From: Quillaja saponaria
Lineage: Eukaryota; Streptophyta; Magnoliopsida; Fabales; Quillajaceae
Assembly: GCA_029379385.1 (NCBI GenBank)
Contig: CM055607.1
Coordinates: 9,610,001-9,674,000 of the forward strand
Length of the DNA stretch: 64,000 bases
Reading direction: 5' to 3'
Shown piece by piece: positions 12,301 to 24,784 of the stretch. Made by a program: the position numbers and the translations under genes. The notes below the pieces were generated by a model. That model ran no database searches and had not been told where the DNA came from. It saw only the letters and a list, made by a program, of their open reading frames with translations. Position 1 is the stretch's first letter, and each line of letters begins with the position of its first letter.

Positions 12301-15300
12301 ATGGCAATTGAGCCTATTATTTATAACGGAAACGATGGATCTTCTTCTCCGTCGTCGCTGATTTTGACGTCCGGAGCAACCGGGCGTGTTAATGCTTTGT
12401 TCTCGTTGCGAGCATTGAAAATTTTGTTGATGTTGGTGAACGCGGTTGTTTTGTTTCTGCTATTACCTTTCAGAGGTCGGAAACGAGTTCCCATGGCTGA
12501 AAAACCTAACATGGAAGAGAAGCAACCGGAATGTCATCGAAAGGGTTTGGTGGTTCGGCTGCCCATGCCGACAACAATTGTGCCTTGGAAGAGTAGTAGT
12601 AGTGTTAATACTATAGGTAGCACGCCAGTGATGACGGCTGCAGCGGTGGTTCTGGATCAGGAAGTGACGGTGAGGAGGTCGATGGCTATTCGGAGAATGT
12701 TGGAGGATGGAGATAAAAATACGGTGCGTGAGTATTGGCTTATGGCTACTATGAGGGGTGAGACTATTTTTACGCAGTCATGGACACCGGTTTCAGTAAA
12801 GATCAGGTACGCCTACATGATCAGTACAATAATGGTGGAAAATTCAATCGTTGCTTATTTATTTGATTTCTGGAATTTTATGTCTTTTACTATTTTATAT
12901 ATATATATATATATATATCTTTTAAATTATGGTCGTATTAAATCGCTGCCTTTAGTCTAAACCACAAATAATTTGTTTTTGTTTTCATTTGCAAGGAATG
13001 TTTATAATATTTATTGGATTCACATCTAAAATGGGTTCAGTGAATTTTTGCGATTTCTTTTTGTTTTCGATCTTATTCTTTTGAACGTGATTTCCAATGG
13101 AAATGATTTTCCTTCTCAGATTCCACTTCCATCAGAGGAAAACGTAGATATGGAAATGTGAATTGAATTTTCTACTTTCTTCCTCATAAGATAAGATGTC
13201 TGTTTTTTCTTTTCTTTTCTTTTTATATTATGTTATTTTACAAAAAATGAAGGTTTGGAAAACTTTTCTCACAAATTTTCAGAAGTAAACTGCATCACAT
13301 TGAACTTTTTCATAACAAAGCAAAACAAAAAAATATATATATATCTTTTGAAAATTACTCTCCCCCCTTCGTATAGATATCATTCTTGATGTCTCAGACA
13401 CTTGATTTTGTTTATATGGTCGCTTTATAATTTTGGATACTGTGTACCCCAAGAGGCTGGTTCTTCAAATAGAAGAAGAAAACCAATGCTTTGTCTTTAC
13501 CATGTTGATGGAATTGGGTAAAATTGGCTGCAATGAATATTCCAAATTCCCATATCGATAGCATATTCTCACATATCCATGTCAACATTTGTAACTTTCT
13601 GTGAGAAACAATGCATATCATATCTGAAAGGAACGATGCAGTCTAAATCTGCAATTTACAGTTGTCCATGTTGCCCCCTGCAGCTAGACCGCACCCCAAA
13701 ACAAATACAATACCCAAGTCAAAGTGATCTCTACATTCTCGGCAATTTCTTAGCCTAATATTTTTTCATGCATCCCAACCTTTTATGTGGTCCCTGCCTT
13801 CTATATTACCTGTAAATTGACTGGCCTATGGTTAAGGTCAAGAAGAAAATGAGATAGTTTATATTAGTCTTTGCTAATTTATGTTATGTCCAAGGTTTAA
13901 AAATTCATGTCGAAATGGTAGAAACATGCGAAATGTTTATGTTTCCACACTATCTGAAATGAAACTCATTTTTTAGAAATGCAACTACCGTTTCCACACA
14001 CAACAGGGTCACTTCCATTGTTTTCACATGAAATAGGGTCGTTTCTACCATTTCTACGGGAATCGAGTTGACACAAACAGAGCATTTTAAGGATTTGAAA
14101 ATCTAAGGTTTTGGCTCTAGTTCTCTTATATTTTAGAATTTTAATTGTTATTTTTTTAAGAATCTTATATAATTTAGTTTAACTTAGTAATAGGTAATAT
14201 TAAAATTCAAGCTATATATATGTTGGTTTAAATTAAAATTTCATTAAATATGGGTTGAGCAATATTATCAATTTTCTCTTACACAATTTTAATATTCTAG
14301 ATATGCACCTGCTATTCACTCCACTATTGTAATTTGATATTTTCTCTAATTTGTATGTCTATGTTAAGAATTTTACTTTATTATGTATCTAATAGTATTC
14401 TATGTATTAAATTAATCATATTAGATACTTACAATTATTATGATATGTGTTTTTATTATATGTTTTCATGTGTTTCCACAATAATTAGCATTTCCAGTGT
14501 CATTTCCATACCCTTTTTCGAATCATTTTCATTTCTGGACTTATCGAAACGAATTTTAGTTCCTTGGTTATGTTATGACATAAGTTTCTTAATTGTTTCT
14601 GAGGCCTTTACTATAATTTATTAGCACTTTATTTTATTGTAAAACAAAATTAATTTGTTGGGATGTTTTCGAGTGATTACATTAAAATAAGTAATTTTGG
14701 TAGCTTGTTGAAAGTTGCTTATATGTTTTATGTCCTTCTATTTTCAGTCAGTAGAGACCACAGTTGATCATCTGACTGCCTGACAATGTGGGTCTATATC
14801 TAATTAGTTGCAGTATATTGGGGAAAATAGTTTGTCCTTTCCTAATGTATCTACGAACAAGAACATCCATGAATACGTGGGAAGAGATACTTGAATACTA
14901 TTAAATCAGTGTATAGACCGAAGGTTGGTAAGTCAGGCTCAGTCAATCAAACACATACTTTAGTGGGCATTGTTTGTGTTTGGGGCAGACTTAAGGCTTT
15001 TAGCATTCTCTCTTTGGGTTAGTTGCAACTATAGTTAAAGTTAAGATTTGCAAGTATGGGTTTGATATTGATTAATTGAAAAAAGGAAAAGAAGAATGAT
15101 AAAGGAAAAGAAGAAAACTATAGTTAAAGTTAAGATTTGCAAGTATGGGTTTGATATTGATTAATTGAAAAAAGGAAAAGAAGAATGATAAAGGAAAAGA
15201 AGAATGATAGTGGCGGGTCCTGATCTGTACTGTGGGTTAGCATTCATCAACTACTGCAATTAGTGTCTGCCAAGTTTTCATGTAGCTATTATCTGTAAAA

Positions 15301-18300
15301 GAAGAGACTAATACATGAAAGCGTTCTTACAATCTCATAATATCCTCCTTGGGTTTTTCCTTCTATACAAAATTCCAGACACCATATAGCATGTATTTTA
15401 GCATCATATGGGCATTTTTACCGCTTGCTTAAATCCTTCCACTGCATATACAGCTGTTGGTTCCTTTTTTTCCTTTCAAATTTTAATAGGATTCTTAACT
15501 ATATAAATCTACTTTTTTTTCAGGGGTCTTGTTCTTCTTCTGCATGGACTTAATGAACACAGGTTCGTGATTTGTGCATGGTTCCAGTTTGGAAGTACTT
15601 TCTTACATACCTTGTTGTGTTTTTCTGTAGCCCTTACCATTATCCATGAAACAGTGGCAGATACAGTGATTTTGCAAAGCAGTTGAATGCTAGTGGCTAT
15701 AAGGTCTATGGAATGGATTGGATTGGTAAGTTGGAGTCAATTTTGACTTCCTTGAGGACCTTCTTATCTGCTAGGCATGCTTGAGATAGGCTAACTAGTC
15801 GCCTAGATCATTAGAATAATTTTATTACTATATTTCATTCTTGCCTCCTTACAAATATTCAGCCTACCCACCACAAACCAATACTGGCCCTCACTCATTT
15901 TTAGTTTCACACAAGGTTGCTGAGGGAGAACTTATTCTACTCAGCTCCTTCTTGCTCGATCAAGACTTGTCTTTCTTCTTGAATGAGAATTACAACATGC
16001 AATATTTGTTACATTCGTGGCTCTTGTGAGTCCTGTTTCTGGCGTAGCTTGTGTGACTAGTTGCACTTCTGTTATTCACAATTCCAATGGGAAGTTTTGC
16101 ATGTACTATTGCACAAAATTGGGCAGCCGAAAGAACCCTGTCTTAACTCTTACGAATATTAAAATTGATAAGTTTGTAATCTCATATCCTTCATGGTGGC
16201 CCGAATCTGGCCCCCTTCAAGTATTTCTAATTGATTGCAGGGGCAGTATCTTGGAGAAGGGGGGGGGGGGGCGGGGAGTTGAAAATAACCTGTTATACTC
16301 AATCAAAGAGTCAAATATTTGGAGGAGAAAACTAAATGAAGAATTACCTGCTTGTTATGTTTTAACCTAGCTGTTCCAGTATACTCATTAGGCTGGATTC
16401 AAAATAAGTCTTTACGTTGGTGAAATTGGTTCTAAAGCTGGAGTTTGGAATTGGTTCTTAGCTTCCATATACAGCTTTTCTTATAGCAATTTTCTTTTAA
16501 AAATTAAGGTTATAAGTGGGATATATTTGCTTTCACGATCTAGATAACAAACAGAAACTGCTAATGCTATCACAAGAAAACTTGCTGCCTTTGTTCAGTG
16601 CTTTACATTCTGCCTTATCTTTGCTGTTCATATAGGTTATAAATATAGGTGCAATAATGAGGAGACAGATAAAACCATAAAATAATCTGTGCTACTTTCA
16701 TTTTAAACAAAAAGAAAATCTGATAGTCGCTGTTTGTTACCAAGTAGTAGATAAAGGATCCCCAGCTTTCCATTTTCTATGCCCTAAGTTGTCCCCAAAA
16801 TGAGTTTCCTGCTTCTTCTAGTTCGTGCTTGCAGAGTTGAACTGCTGTAGTGGTCCTTGATAATTCTATCTGTCCTCTGGAAAAAAGAAATACATCTTTA
16901 ATATGTTTTCTTACTCCCCAACCCTATATATTTTCTCAACACATCTGTCCTAAGTTTTTCTTTTTTGGCCAAGATCTGCCCCAAGTTTATGGCCATGTTT
17001 CTGTTTCTGTGTGCATGGCTCACAGTTTTAATTTTATCTCAACAATTTTTTTGTATCATCCTTGCAATTCTACTCCCTTTAGCTAATCCATCAAAGACAG
17101 TGATCTTCATTTTTTAAATTAAAGTTTCATAGTCTAGAGATCACAGTTACTTCAACAATGCATCTATATTTTCATGTTGCAGGGATGAGTTACTTGGATG
17201 CCCATTGGCGCGAAAAGTAACATGTGAAGCTCCTTTATATAAGTAAGCTTATTATTTGTGTGTCTTGTGTCTGACCAGCACGTTTAAGATTGGTAAAAAC
17301 AAGATTCATGCTACCGAAGCCTTAAGAAACCGTGTCTATGAATTCAGAAATATCAAAATTATATAATTGAGTTCTCTATGAGTTAATTGATTTATGTATT
17401 ATATACTAACTTCTTAGTCTTCTAGTATTTGAGACTGGTCTTAATGAACAGAAGATGTCTAACTCAACCGACTTTACCCTTGGGTGTCTCCTAGGATAGA
17501 TTTTAATTATGAATGCATCCAGTTATGCTCATTTTGTCCTTGGAGTGTCATTTTTTCACAATTGAATTGAGATTTGACATTTGTTTTTAATTTAAAATGT
17601 AAACTACAGTAAATTATATGCTTTTCTATTTGCTAGGTGTCAGTGCCTTAACATATTTCCTTTTGTCTCTTCATCCTTTTTCTTCCTTCCAATAATTTAA
17701 TGGAGGGTTCAGAAATGTAAACAAATTTGGATTCTATAGAGATCCTAATACGATGGGGGCATCAATGCTGCAACTTAGGGTCACTACGTAGTGGCGGGGG
17801 TGGTTGTTGGCGCACTGAAATAGAACATTTCATTAATGGGCTAAAACAGTTAAAGACTAGTGAATGTCTTTCTTGCTTTAAGTGGAGTGGCTTCCTGTTT
17901 GGCACAGCCTCCCTTTAAACCTTTCCCTGAATACTGAGTTCTGCATTCTCCATTGCAGTAATTTTTCTTCTTTCTATATTAATAGATATGTACATATATT
18001 TGCTGACTTCTGACTTTTTTTGTTGTTCTTCACCTAGGCCATGGTGGAAGTGACGGGCTGCATTCATATGTTCATTCTCTTGATGATGCAGTTGCTGATA
18101 TGGTATGTTTTCCAATTTACAAGATGCTCTTGGTGCTGTCATATTTACAATAATCTCTGCTTTAATCAAACTATCATCTTTCTTTGATTTTAAACAGAAA
18201 TTGTTTCTCGATAAGGTTTTAACTGAAAATCCTGGGCTTCCAATGTTTTTGCTTTGGACACTCGACAGGTGCAGCCATTGTGCTGAAGGTATATTGTTGA

Positions 18301-19011
18301 ATTGAATAATTCTTACAATATATATTTTCTAATTGGTTAAGAAAGTCATTAACATCATGAACCTGAAGCTCTCAATACTCCACTGTTAATCATGTATATT
18401 TGTAGGCTTTGCTTGACCCAAAGGTTGAAGCCCGCATAGCAGGTGCAGTTTTAACGTCGCCTGCAGTTGGCGTTGAGCCATCTCATCCAATTTTTCTGGT
18501 GAGAATGCTTTATTGAACACTTCTATCTTATCTAATTCTCAAGTTCCTATAGAAATTATAACAGGATACCTGATGAAACTTAATCGGAAAACTTAATCAA
18601 ATTGTCAGGTACTTGCCCCAATTTTCTCATTTTTGTTGCCAAGATGTCAGTTCAGTGCTGCAAACAAACAGGGCATGCCTGTTTCGCGCAATCCGGACGG
18701 CACTTGTTGCTAAATATTCTGACCCACTAGTGTACACTGGATCTATCAGAATACGTACCGGCTATGAGATTCTTCGAATCACAACTTACTTGCAGCAAAA
18801 CATGAACAAATTGAGAGTTCCCTTCTTTGTTCTGCATGGCACTGCTGATACTGTAACTGTCCCAGATGCTTCTCAAAAACTGTATGAAGAAGCTTCTTCA
18901 TCTGACAAAACCATCAAATTGTTGGAAGGATTCTTACATGATCTCCTCTTTGAACTAGAACAAGATGATATTGTGCGGGACATAATTCAGTGGTTGAATT
19001 GTAGAGTATGA
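12301..19011 (+). CDS. MAGL: Monoacylglycerol lipase-like alpha/beta hydrolase, two frameshifts as written
   Basis: Member of the plant monoacylglycerol lipase / caffeoylshikimate esterase-like family (serine hydrolases of the alpha/beta fold), of the type with a long N-terminal extension and one hydrophobic segment (about residues 37-56). Exons: 12301-12806, 15524-15562, 15655-15725, 18038-18102, 18198-18288, 18406-18498 and 18609-19011; all introns are GT-AG. Family landmarks in order: FTQSWTPVSVKIR, GLVLLLHGLNEHSGRYSDF, GHGGSDGLH, the nucleophile elbow GHSTG, the acid in HGTADTVT and the histidine in FLHDLLFE. One surplus T in the T5 run 18246-18250 throws the GHSTG segment out of frame. 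One surplus G at 18699/18700 makes a stop at 18711-18713, while the last ~100 residues remain intact in the next frame. Without the two surplus bases the exons would give 421 aa. Either this is a recent pseudogene or the bases are assembly errors. Intron 1 is 2.7 kb and intron 3 is 2.3 kb. Confidence 0.85.
12897..12918. repeat. (AT)11 microsatellite in lipase intron 1
   Basis: Perfect alternating AT tract just after exon 1 of the lipase-like gene. It encodes the Ile/Tyr run seen if exon 1 is read through its donor site. Confidence 0.9.
15027..15204. repeat. Perfect 89-bp tandem duplication in lipase intron 1
   Basis: Bases 15027-15115 are repeated without a difference at 15116-15204. Each copy starts AACTATAGTTAAAG and ends GGAAAAGAAGAA. 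The lack of divergence points to a very recent duplication or an assembly artefact. It lies wholly within intron 1, about 320 bases upstream of exon 2. Confidence 0.92.
16259..16276. repeat. Long G tract in lipase intron 3
   Basis: A run of about 13 G, then C, then four G, in otherwise A+T-rich intron sequence. Such a tract could form a G-quadruplex in DNA or pre-mRNA and is also prone to length errors in sequencing. Confidence 0.85.
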
Positions 19012-19204
19012 GATTTGGTAGTTCAATGAGCAAAAAAACATTTCAGGTTTGTTAGCCAACAAAGATGTACAAGACACATTTAAAAAGATCACGTGGCTGC
19101 AATAATTCTATTTAGTTACATAATTTAGTTTATATATTTTCGTGTATCGGCATTTTATGTTTAAGTCGTATTTGAAAAGTGATTATATTAATATTTTTAA
19201 AGTT

Positions 19205-20840
19205 TGTATTTCAACCCAACTCAACTAAGTTTAAAGTCCCAAACTAGTTGGGGTTGGTTATATGAATCATTTTTCTCCATTCGCATTGATCCAATACAAC
19301 ATTTTTATTAATTATTAGCATAATCATATCTTTTTCATGATTGTCCCTCATGTAAGTTTCAGTCTCTCCTTTTCCCATCTAATACCTGGCACCTGGACAA
19401 AGTTACCTTGCTTAACTACTGTGTCCATTGGCCGACGTTGGATGTGTTCCAAACCAACGTAGATGATTCTCCCTCATTTTCTCCTCAATAGGTGCTACTT
19501 TCACCTTCTTACGAATCTCATCATTTCTTATTCTATCATTTCTTGTATGTCCCTGTTATCCATCTCAACATTCTCATTTCGGCTGCTTCCATCTTATACG
19601 AATGTTGCTTCTTAACTACCCAACATTCGGTACCATACAGCATAGCTGGTCTCACTGCCGACTTATAAAATTTTCCTTTCAATCTATTCGAGATTTTAGG
19701 AATCACATAAAACTCCCGAAGCACTCTGCCACTTCACCCACTCTGCCTTAATCCTATGGTTTACATCATGCTCAATTACACCATCTTTTTGTATAAATGA
19801 CTTTAAATACTTAAACACATCCTTTATAGGGATTGTCTGACAGTCTAAAATTATATCATTCGGGTCCTCCTCTAGTTTCACTGAAATTGCACACCATATA
19901 TTTAGTTTTTGTCCGACTCAATCTAAGGCCTTTAGATTCTAATGCGTTCATTCACATTCCTAGTTTAGAATTTAAACCTTCTATAGTTTCGTCTACCAAC
20001 ATGATATCATAGGCAAACAACATGCACCATGGAGCCCTATCTTGAATATTATAGGTAAGTTCATGCATGACTAAAGCAAATAGGTAAGGGCTTAAGAATG
20101 AATCTTGGTGAACACCTATCGTGATCGGGAACTCTCCAATCATACAATCTACGGTCCGCACCCTAGTCATTACTACCTCATACATATCTTTAATAACTTC
20201 TACATATTTAGTTGTGACATTTTTATTCTCAAGTACCCACCATAAGACTTGTCTTGGCACTTTATCATATACATTTTTTCTAAATCAATAAAGACCATGT
20301 GAATATCCTTTTTCTTTTCTCTATATTTCTCATTAATCTCCTAAGTAAAAAAATAGCCTCCATTGTAGATCTTCCTGGCATAAAGCCAAATTGATTCTCA
20401 AAAACTAAAGTCTCATTCCTAAGCCTACGCTCAATCACTCTCTTCCCATAGTTTCATTGTATGGCTAATAAGTTTTATATATCGATAATTCGAACAACTT
20501 TGAATATCTCCTTTATTGTTATAAATAGGGATCAACGTACTCTTCCTTCCACTTATCTGGCATTTTCTTAGTTACTAAAATCTTGTTAAAAAGATTTGTA
20601 AGCCAAGTTACTCCAATATCTCCTAGGACATCTCTAAACTTCTATTAGAATATCATCCTGGGCCCAATGCCTTCCCATTCTTCATCTTATGCATAGTTTC
20701 TTTAACCTCCTGAGCTCTAATCCGACGAACAAATCGACGGTTCGTATCATCACAGATGTCATAAAGTCTCCAAAATTATTCCTTGCCTCTTCATTATCTA
20801 ATATTTTATAAAAAAGCAGGATTTATGCAAATTCACTTAT
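19205..20840 (-). mobile_element. Decayed RTE-clade LINE retrotransposon
   Basis: Three minus-strand fragments (19952-20260, 19696-19881, 19536-19724) in slightly different frames read in order through the reverse transcriptase and C-terminal part of a plant RTE LINE: PRQVLWWVLE, MYEVVMTRVRT, FPITIGVHQDS, LSPYLFALVMHELT, CMLFAYDIMLVDET, QKDGVIEHDVNHRI, SASGVLCD, KGKFYKSAVRPAMLYGTECW and AAEMRMLRW. The catalytic box normally FADD is FAYD here, so the copy is dead. The 3' end at about 19210-19260 has the CCCCAACTAGTTTGGG motif typical of plant RTE tails. Upstream pieces reach about 20660-20840. Frame breaks and the missing endonuclease show an old, 5'-truncated insertion. Confidence 0.85.
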
Positions 20841-21560
20841 TGTGGACAGAGAGGTAATTTTATAAAAAAGCGAGGGCACTTTAATATATTGAATGCGTTT
20901 TTGTTGCTTAGGAGAATGCAACCATCTACTCAAATATTTGAATGGCAAGTTTATTTTAGCTTTTTTTTGCAAACCATTGATTTACAATATTATTTGAGAT
21001 TATGTTTGATTGTAATATTTTTTTTAGTGTTGTTTGGATAATTTTAAAAACTTTGGTTGCAAATTATAGTTTGAGATACTATGTTTCTTTTTTTTTTTAT
21101 ATATATAAATTATCAAAAATGATATGTATGAATAATATTATAAAAGTATACTATTTTTATTAACTTTAAAGATTAATATGTTAATTAAGTTATTGAATCA
21201 TGTGTAACATATAATTAATTAACAAATAAAATTATGCCACTTAATTTTTATTTATAACTAATCACTTTACATTTACTATCAAATAAACATATAATTAACA
21301 TACAATATGTGATAATGAGACTATATAATAACGTATAATATATAATTAGCATATAATTGTCAAGGTAATATAATTATTGAATAATGAAAAGTCAATAAAC
21401 ATAATGTAGAACAATCCTCTACAATTATCTTCTGAGGTTATCAAGGTGTAAGTGTGGTGGTCTCAAAGCCTTCTCTTACCTGCATCCCCATCAATCAGAA
21501 TTCTAATCTCAATTTCCGCGATTCCAGAATTCTCCTAACCATCTTCAAGTTTCTCTCCTG
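20841..21560. other. A+T-rich spacer
   Basis: Nothing recognisable on either strand; long A/T runs and short frames only. Composition becomes less A+T rich from about 21.42 kb, where an unassigned reading frame begins. Confidence 0.5.
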
Positions 21561-21563
21561 AGT

Positions 21564-21830
21564 TTGAGCAAAACAACACTTACCAATTTCATCAATCAAG
21601 CAACTGTCCTCAATTTCCCAGTCCCAAAATCAATTTGCACCATAGGCAAAAAATATGACAAATACGTCGCCCCTGCAATTGTCACTTCAATCTCCGCCTT
21701 TCCTTCTGAGAAAAAGGCTGATCCATTGCAGGTTTTGGAAAGAGTAAAGGAGAAAAGCCATAGACAGGTGGAGCTTTTCTTTGTGATCCAAAAACTACCA
21801 GTGCCGGTGGAGAAAAAGGCAGTAGACTAA
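21564..21830 (+). CDS. Unassigned 88-aa reading frame, possibly a gene-fragment exon
   Basis: An open frame of 88 residues, rich in Lys, Val and Pro in its second half (for example KADPLQVLERVKEKSHRQVE), lies in DNA with codon-like composition unlike the flanking A+T spacer. I do not recognise the family. The frame has no signal peptide or membrane segment. Downstream there are other short open stretches on the same strand (about 22440-22590 with SSNVTAVEVSKDLNPIRKY, about 24970-25080 with EFRVPVIMKEYDVETDIEV, about 25198-25290) that might be exons of a broken gene or captured fragments, but I cannot join them. Treat as hypothetical. Confidence 0.2.
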   Translation: MSKTTLTNFINQATVLNFPVPKSICTIGKKYDKYVAPAIVTSISAFPSEKKADPLQVLERVKEKSHRQVELFFVIQKLPVPVEKKAVD

Positions 21831-22578
21831 GAGAAACCCAAGCCAAATGAGCAAAATGAAGAGGTTTTCATTTGAATTCCCTGTTTATCTTTCATCCATT
21901 TTCTATTTCTTAATGAAAGAGCCATTAAAATTTGTAGGACTTTAATTTGTTTCTTAGCCTGCAGCCTTAGATTATCATGGTGTTTCTGAATGTTCAAGCT
22001 TCTACCTAGAAAATCAAGAAAGGCATACTGATAATGAAAGGTCTCAAAAATTAAAATTAAAAATAAAAATAAGATTCTCATTTTTGTTTCAGGGCTCAGG
22101 ATTAGGGTTTTTTTTTTTAGAGTTTCAGCAATCAGAGCATTACTCTTATGAATTGGAACTCACATTTAAAACATCCTGGGTTTGTTGCAGGATAATTATA
22201 GTAGAAAAATTGTTCTTCCTCGAGTAGGATTCTGATATTGTAGTATCTAACATTTTCCCTATTGTTTATTGGAAACTATTTATTTATTTTTATTTTTTCT
22301 ATTGGTAACTCTATGAATTGCTGGAGTCTAATTACTTTTTCAGACTTCAGATCATGTTGTAATTTACTGAAATTTAGATGCTTTTTTTTTATTTTATATT
22401 TGCTATTATGCATTTTATTTCCGTTGATGGTGGAACCTTTTCTAACATGGATATAGAGTCATCTAATGTCACTGCAGTGGAGGTGTCAAAGGATTTGAAT
22501 CCTATTAGAAAGTATCCTGAAAGAGATGATGAACAACTTTTAGATACTGCTAAAACTGTAACTGTACTTGAACTGACA

Positions 22579-22610
22579 TCTCTACTATACTAAAAGTCAA
22601 AACACCCTTA
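22579..22610 (+). other. Helitron-5'-end-like motif
   Basis: After an A, the sequence TCTCTACTATACTAAAAG resembles the 5' ends of many plant Helitrons (which start with TC and a TACTATATTAAAAG-like block). A related block (TATATTAAAAGTCAAAACA) occurs at about 26671, next to a CTAA. No Rep/helicase coding and no good 3' hairpin were found, so this is only a candidate. Confidence 0.2.
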
Positions 22611-24501
22611 TGGTGTCCTCTGGCTTTAGCTGTTATTTTTAACCCAAAATGCCATCAAGTTCCCATAGTATATAATAATGTCATCTTCAATTGAAGGACT
22701 TCAAGTCATTTTAAAGCCAACTTTAGAATTAAAAAACGAAAAAAAAAAAAAAAAAAAAAAGAACTAGATACAATCCGTTGTGAAGACAGTTTTCCCCAAA
22801 TCAGTTTCCTCCTTCATCCTTTTTGTTGGATTTCTCCTTCACTTTCTATTGGCAAGTATGTTTAAATTTATTTTCTTCCAGTGTTCGGGGGCTGGTCTTT
22901 GAGTCGAAGGAAGAGGAAGAGCATGAGAACGACAGAAGGAAATAAAACGAGGACGGTGACGGTGATGAGATTTGCGCAAGGTATATGTTACCTCTACTGA
23001 AATAGTTTACAAAGTACGAATTCTTTTCTCGAGCATTCTCATCTTAATTCTGAAATAAAATAGCTCAGAACCAAATTTTGTTATTTATTTATTTATTTAT
23101 TTATTCCCCTTCATTCTTTCATGGTTTCAAGGCCTGCAACATACCTTTTTGGGGCATTTACTTCTGTCCTTGGTGATTGATATCATTATTAGCACAAGGT
23201 ACTGGTGCAGCATTACTAGATGTTTCTGCAACTTACCTTTTTCTTGGCTAAATTTTTAAGGTAATATTTGTCTAGACTTCAGTATCATATTGATTATTAC
23301 ATGGTTTCAAGTGTACTTTTTTCTGTACCTCATTATTGCAAAAGCCCATAAAGTTAGTGTTCTGAATGCACAACCATGCAATTGGTTTCCGCGGTTAATT
23401 TGGCAATATATCACAAGTCAGGAAACTATATTATTTTGGTTGTTGAAGAAGTCAGGGGCAAATAGCCCAGTTATCTATTCCCAAAATTTGCATGTTTTAT
23501 TGGCCTTTACTAGCAAGTACATCATCTTTGTTAGGTGAGTAGTAAGTCATTCCGAGTGTCTTACTTATTTGATTATATTTATGTCATTTTCAGTTCTTTT
23601 TTAATTTGTAATCAAGTTACTTGAGGTGGATTTAGTCTAAAAGTTTCTGTATTGCTGTTTTTGTTAGCAGTTGTAAGTTTTCACTACAAACTGAGGCTGG
23701 TGATAGAGTTGTTACCTTAATTTCTTTACTTTAATGATGGTATGTTATATTGTATAGTCTTTCATTTAGACTACTTTTTTTTTTCTTTTTCAAACATTAC
23801 TATCTCCTTTGCGCACTGATTTTCCGTAATATTGTAGGTGGATAGAATTTTTAAAGATGAAACCTACAATGTATGTAGAGGAGGGATGTTATGCCTTTCT
23901 TCCTAGATTGAACCCTGTTATGTAACTGCATACAAGATGTTATATCCTGATGATATATCTCTTCTGGGGTGTTATTTAGTTGAAGCAACAAATTGGAATC
24001 TTCTTTTCAAATCGATAAAAGCATTTTGAAAATGCTGCCAAAAGCAATCCTTCAGAGAGAGTAAAAAAGTCAGCATCTTCCACCAGCACTGCTACTACAA
24101 TGAGTGTTTTTTTTTTCTACCTCTTTAACCTCAGTTTCTTCAAGCTTTGCCTGCATATCGATTTTAAAGTTGTTTCAAGTTAAATCTTATTGAATGGCTG
24201 CTTTTTTGTGACAATTTTGGAAAGAGAAGAAAAGTTAGTTGTAATTATTCTATCTATTAGAACAAGAAAAAGGGTACAATAGCCAAAGAAATTGAAGCAC
24301 GTTTTGACAGATCTGTTTTGAATCTGTTGGCTGCTATAGTTATGGCAGGCTGCCTGCCATGGAGGTGGGACTACTGGCTGGGGCCTAACATTTGTAGCAA
24401 TAAATCTATTATGAACAAGAAATTACATGTCCTCATATGTGGTATTGTTTTTTTCACTTTTTTTGTGTGTTTGAGTCTGTGATTTTTTCTTTATTTTTGG
24501 T

Positions 24502-24784
24502 TAGGGGTGGCATTCAAATCAAATAATTCGAATAGTGCATAATTTGATTCGATATTCAATGAATAATTCGAATTAGTATTCGAAATAATATATGTTTTTA
24601 TTAAAAAATAATAATTTTTTATGATTTTTTTAAAACCAAAATACCCTAAATATTTGAATTCGAATATTTAAAATTTTATTTGAATTCGAATGTTTGAAAT
24701 TCAATTCGAATTCGAGTATTGGAATTCAAATTCAAATTCAAATAGTGCCCTGTTTGAAACTATTTGATTTGAATTTTACCCCTA
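24502..24784. mobile_element. hAT-type MITE with perfect 8-bp target duplication
   Basis: A 283-bp element bounded by TAGGGGTGGCATTCAAATC on the left and the inverted counterpart GATTTGAATTTTACCCCTA on the right. The flanks are identical 8-bp copies of TTTTTGGT (24494-24501 and 24785-24792), the size expected for hAT superfamily insertions. The interior is built of AATTCGAAT-like repeats and has no coding capacity. Terminal inverted repeat, target-site size and length together make this a confident call. Confidence 0.9.

Noticed and set aside
13880..14560. Possible transposon with GTTTCCAC / AGAAATGG words at both ends within lipase intron 1
   Set aside because: Similarity of the two ends is weak and no target duplication was seen.
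15841..17086. Plus-strand frames of 62, 117 and 78 aa
   Set aside because: They lie in intron 3 of the lipase-like gene and resemble nothing known.
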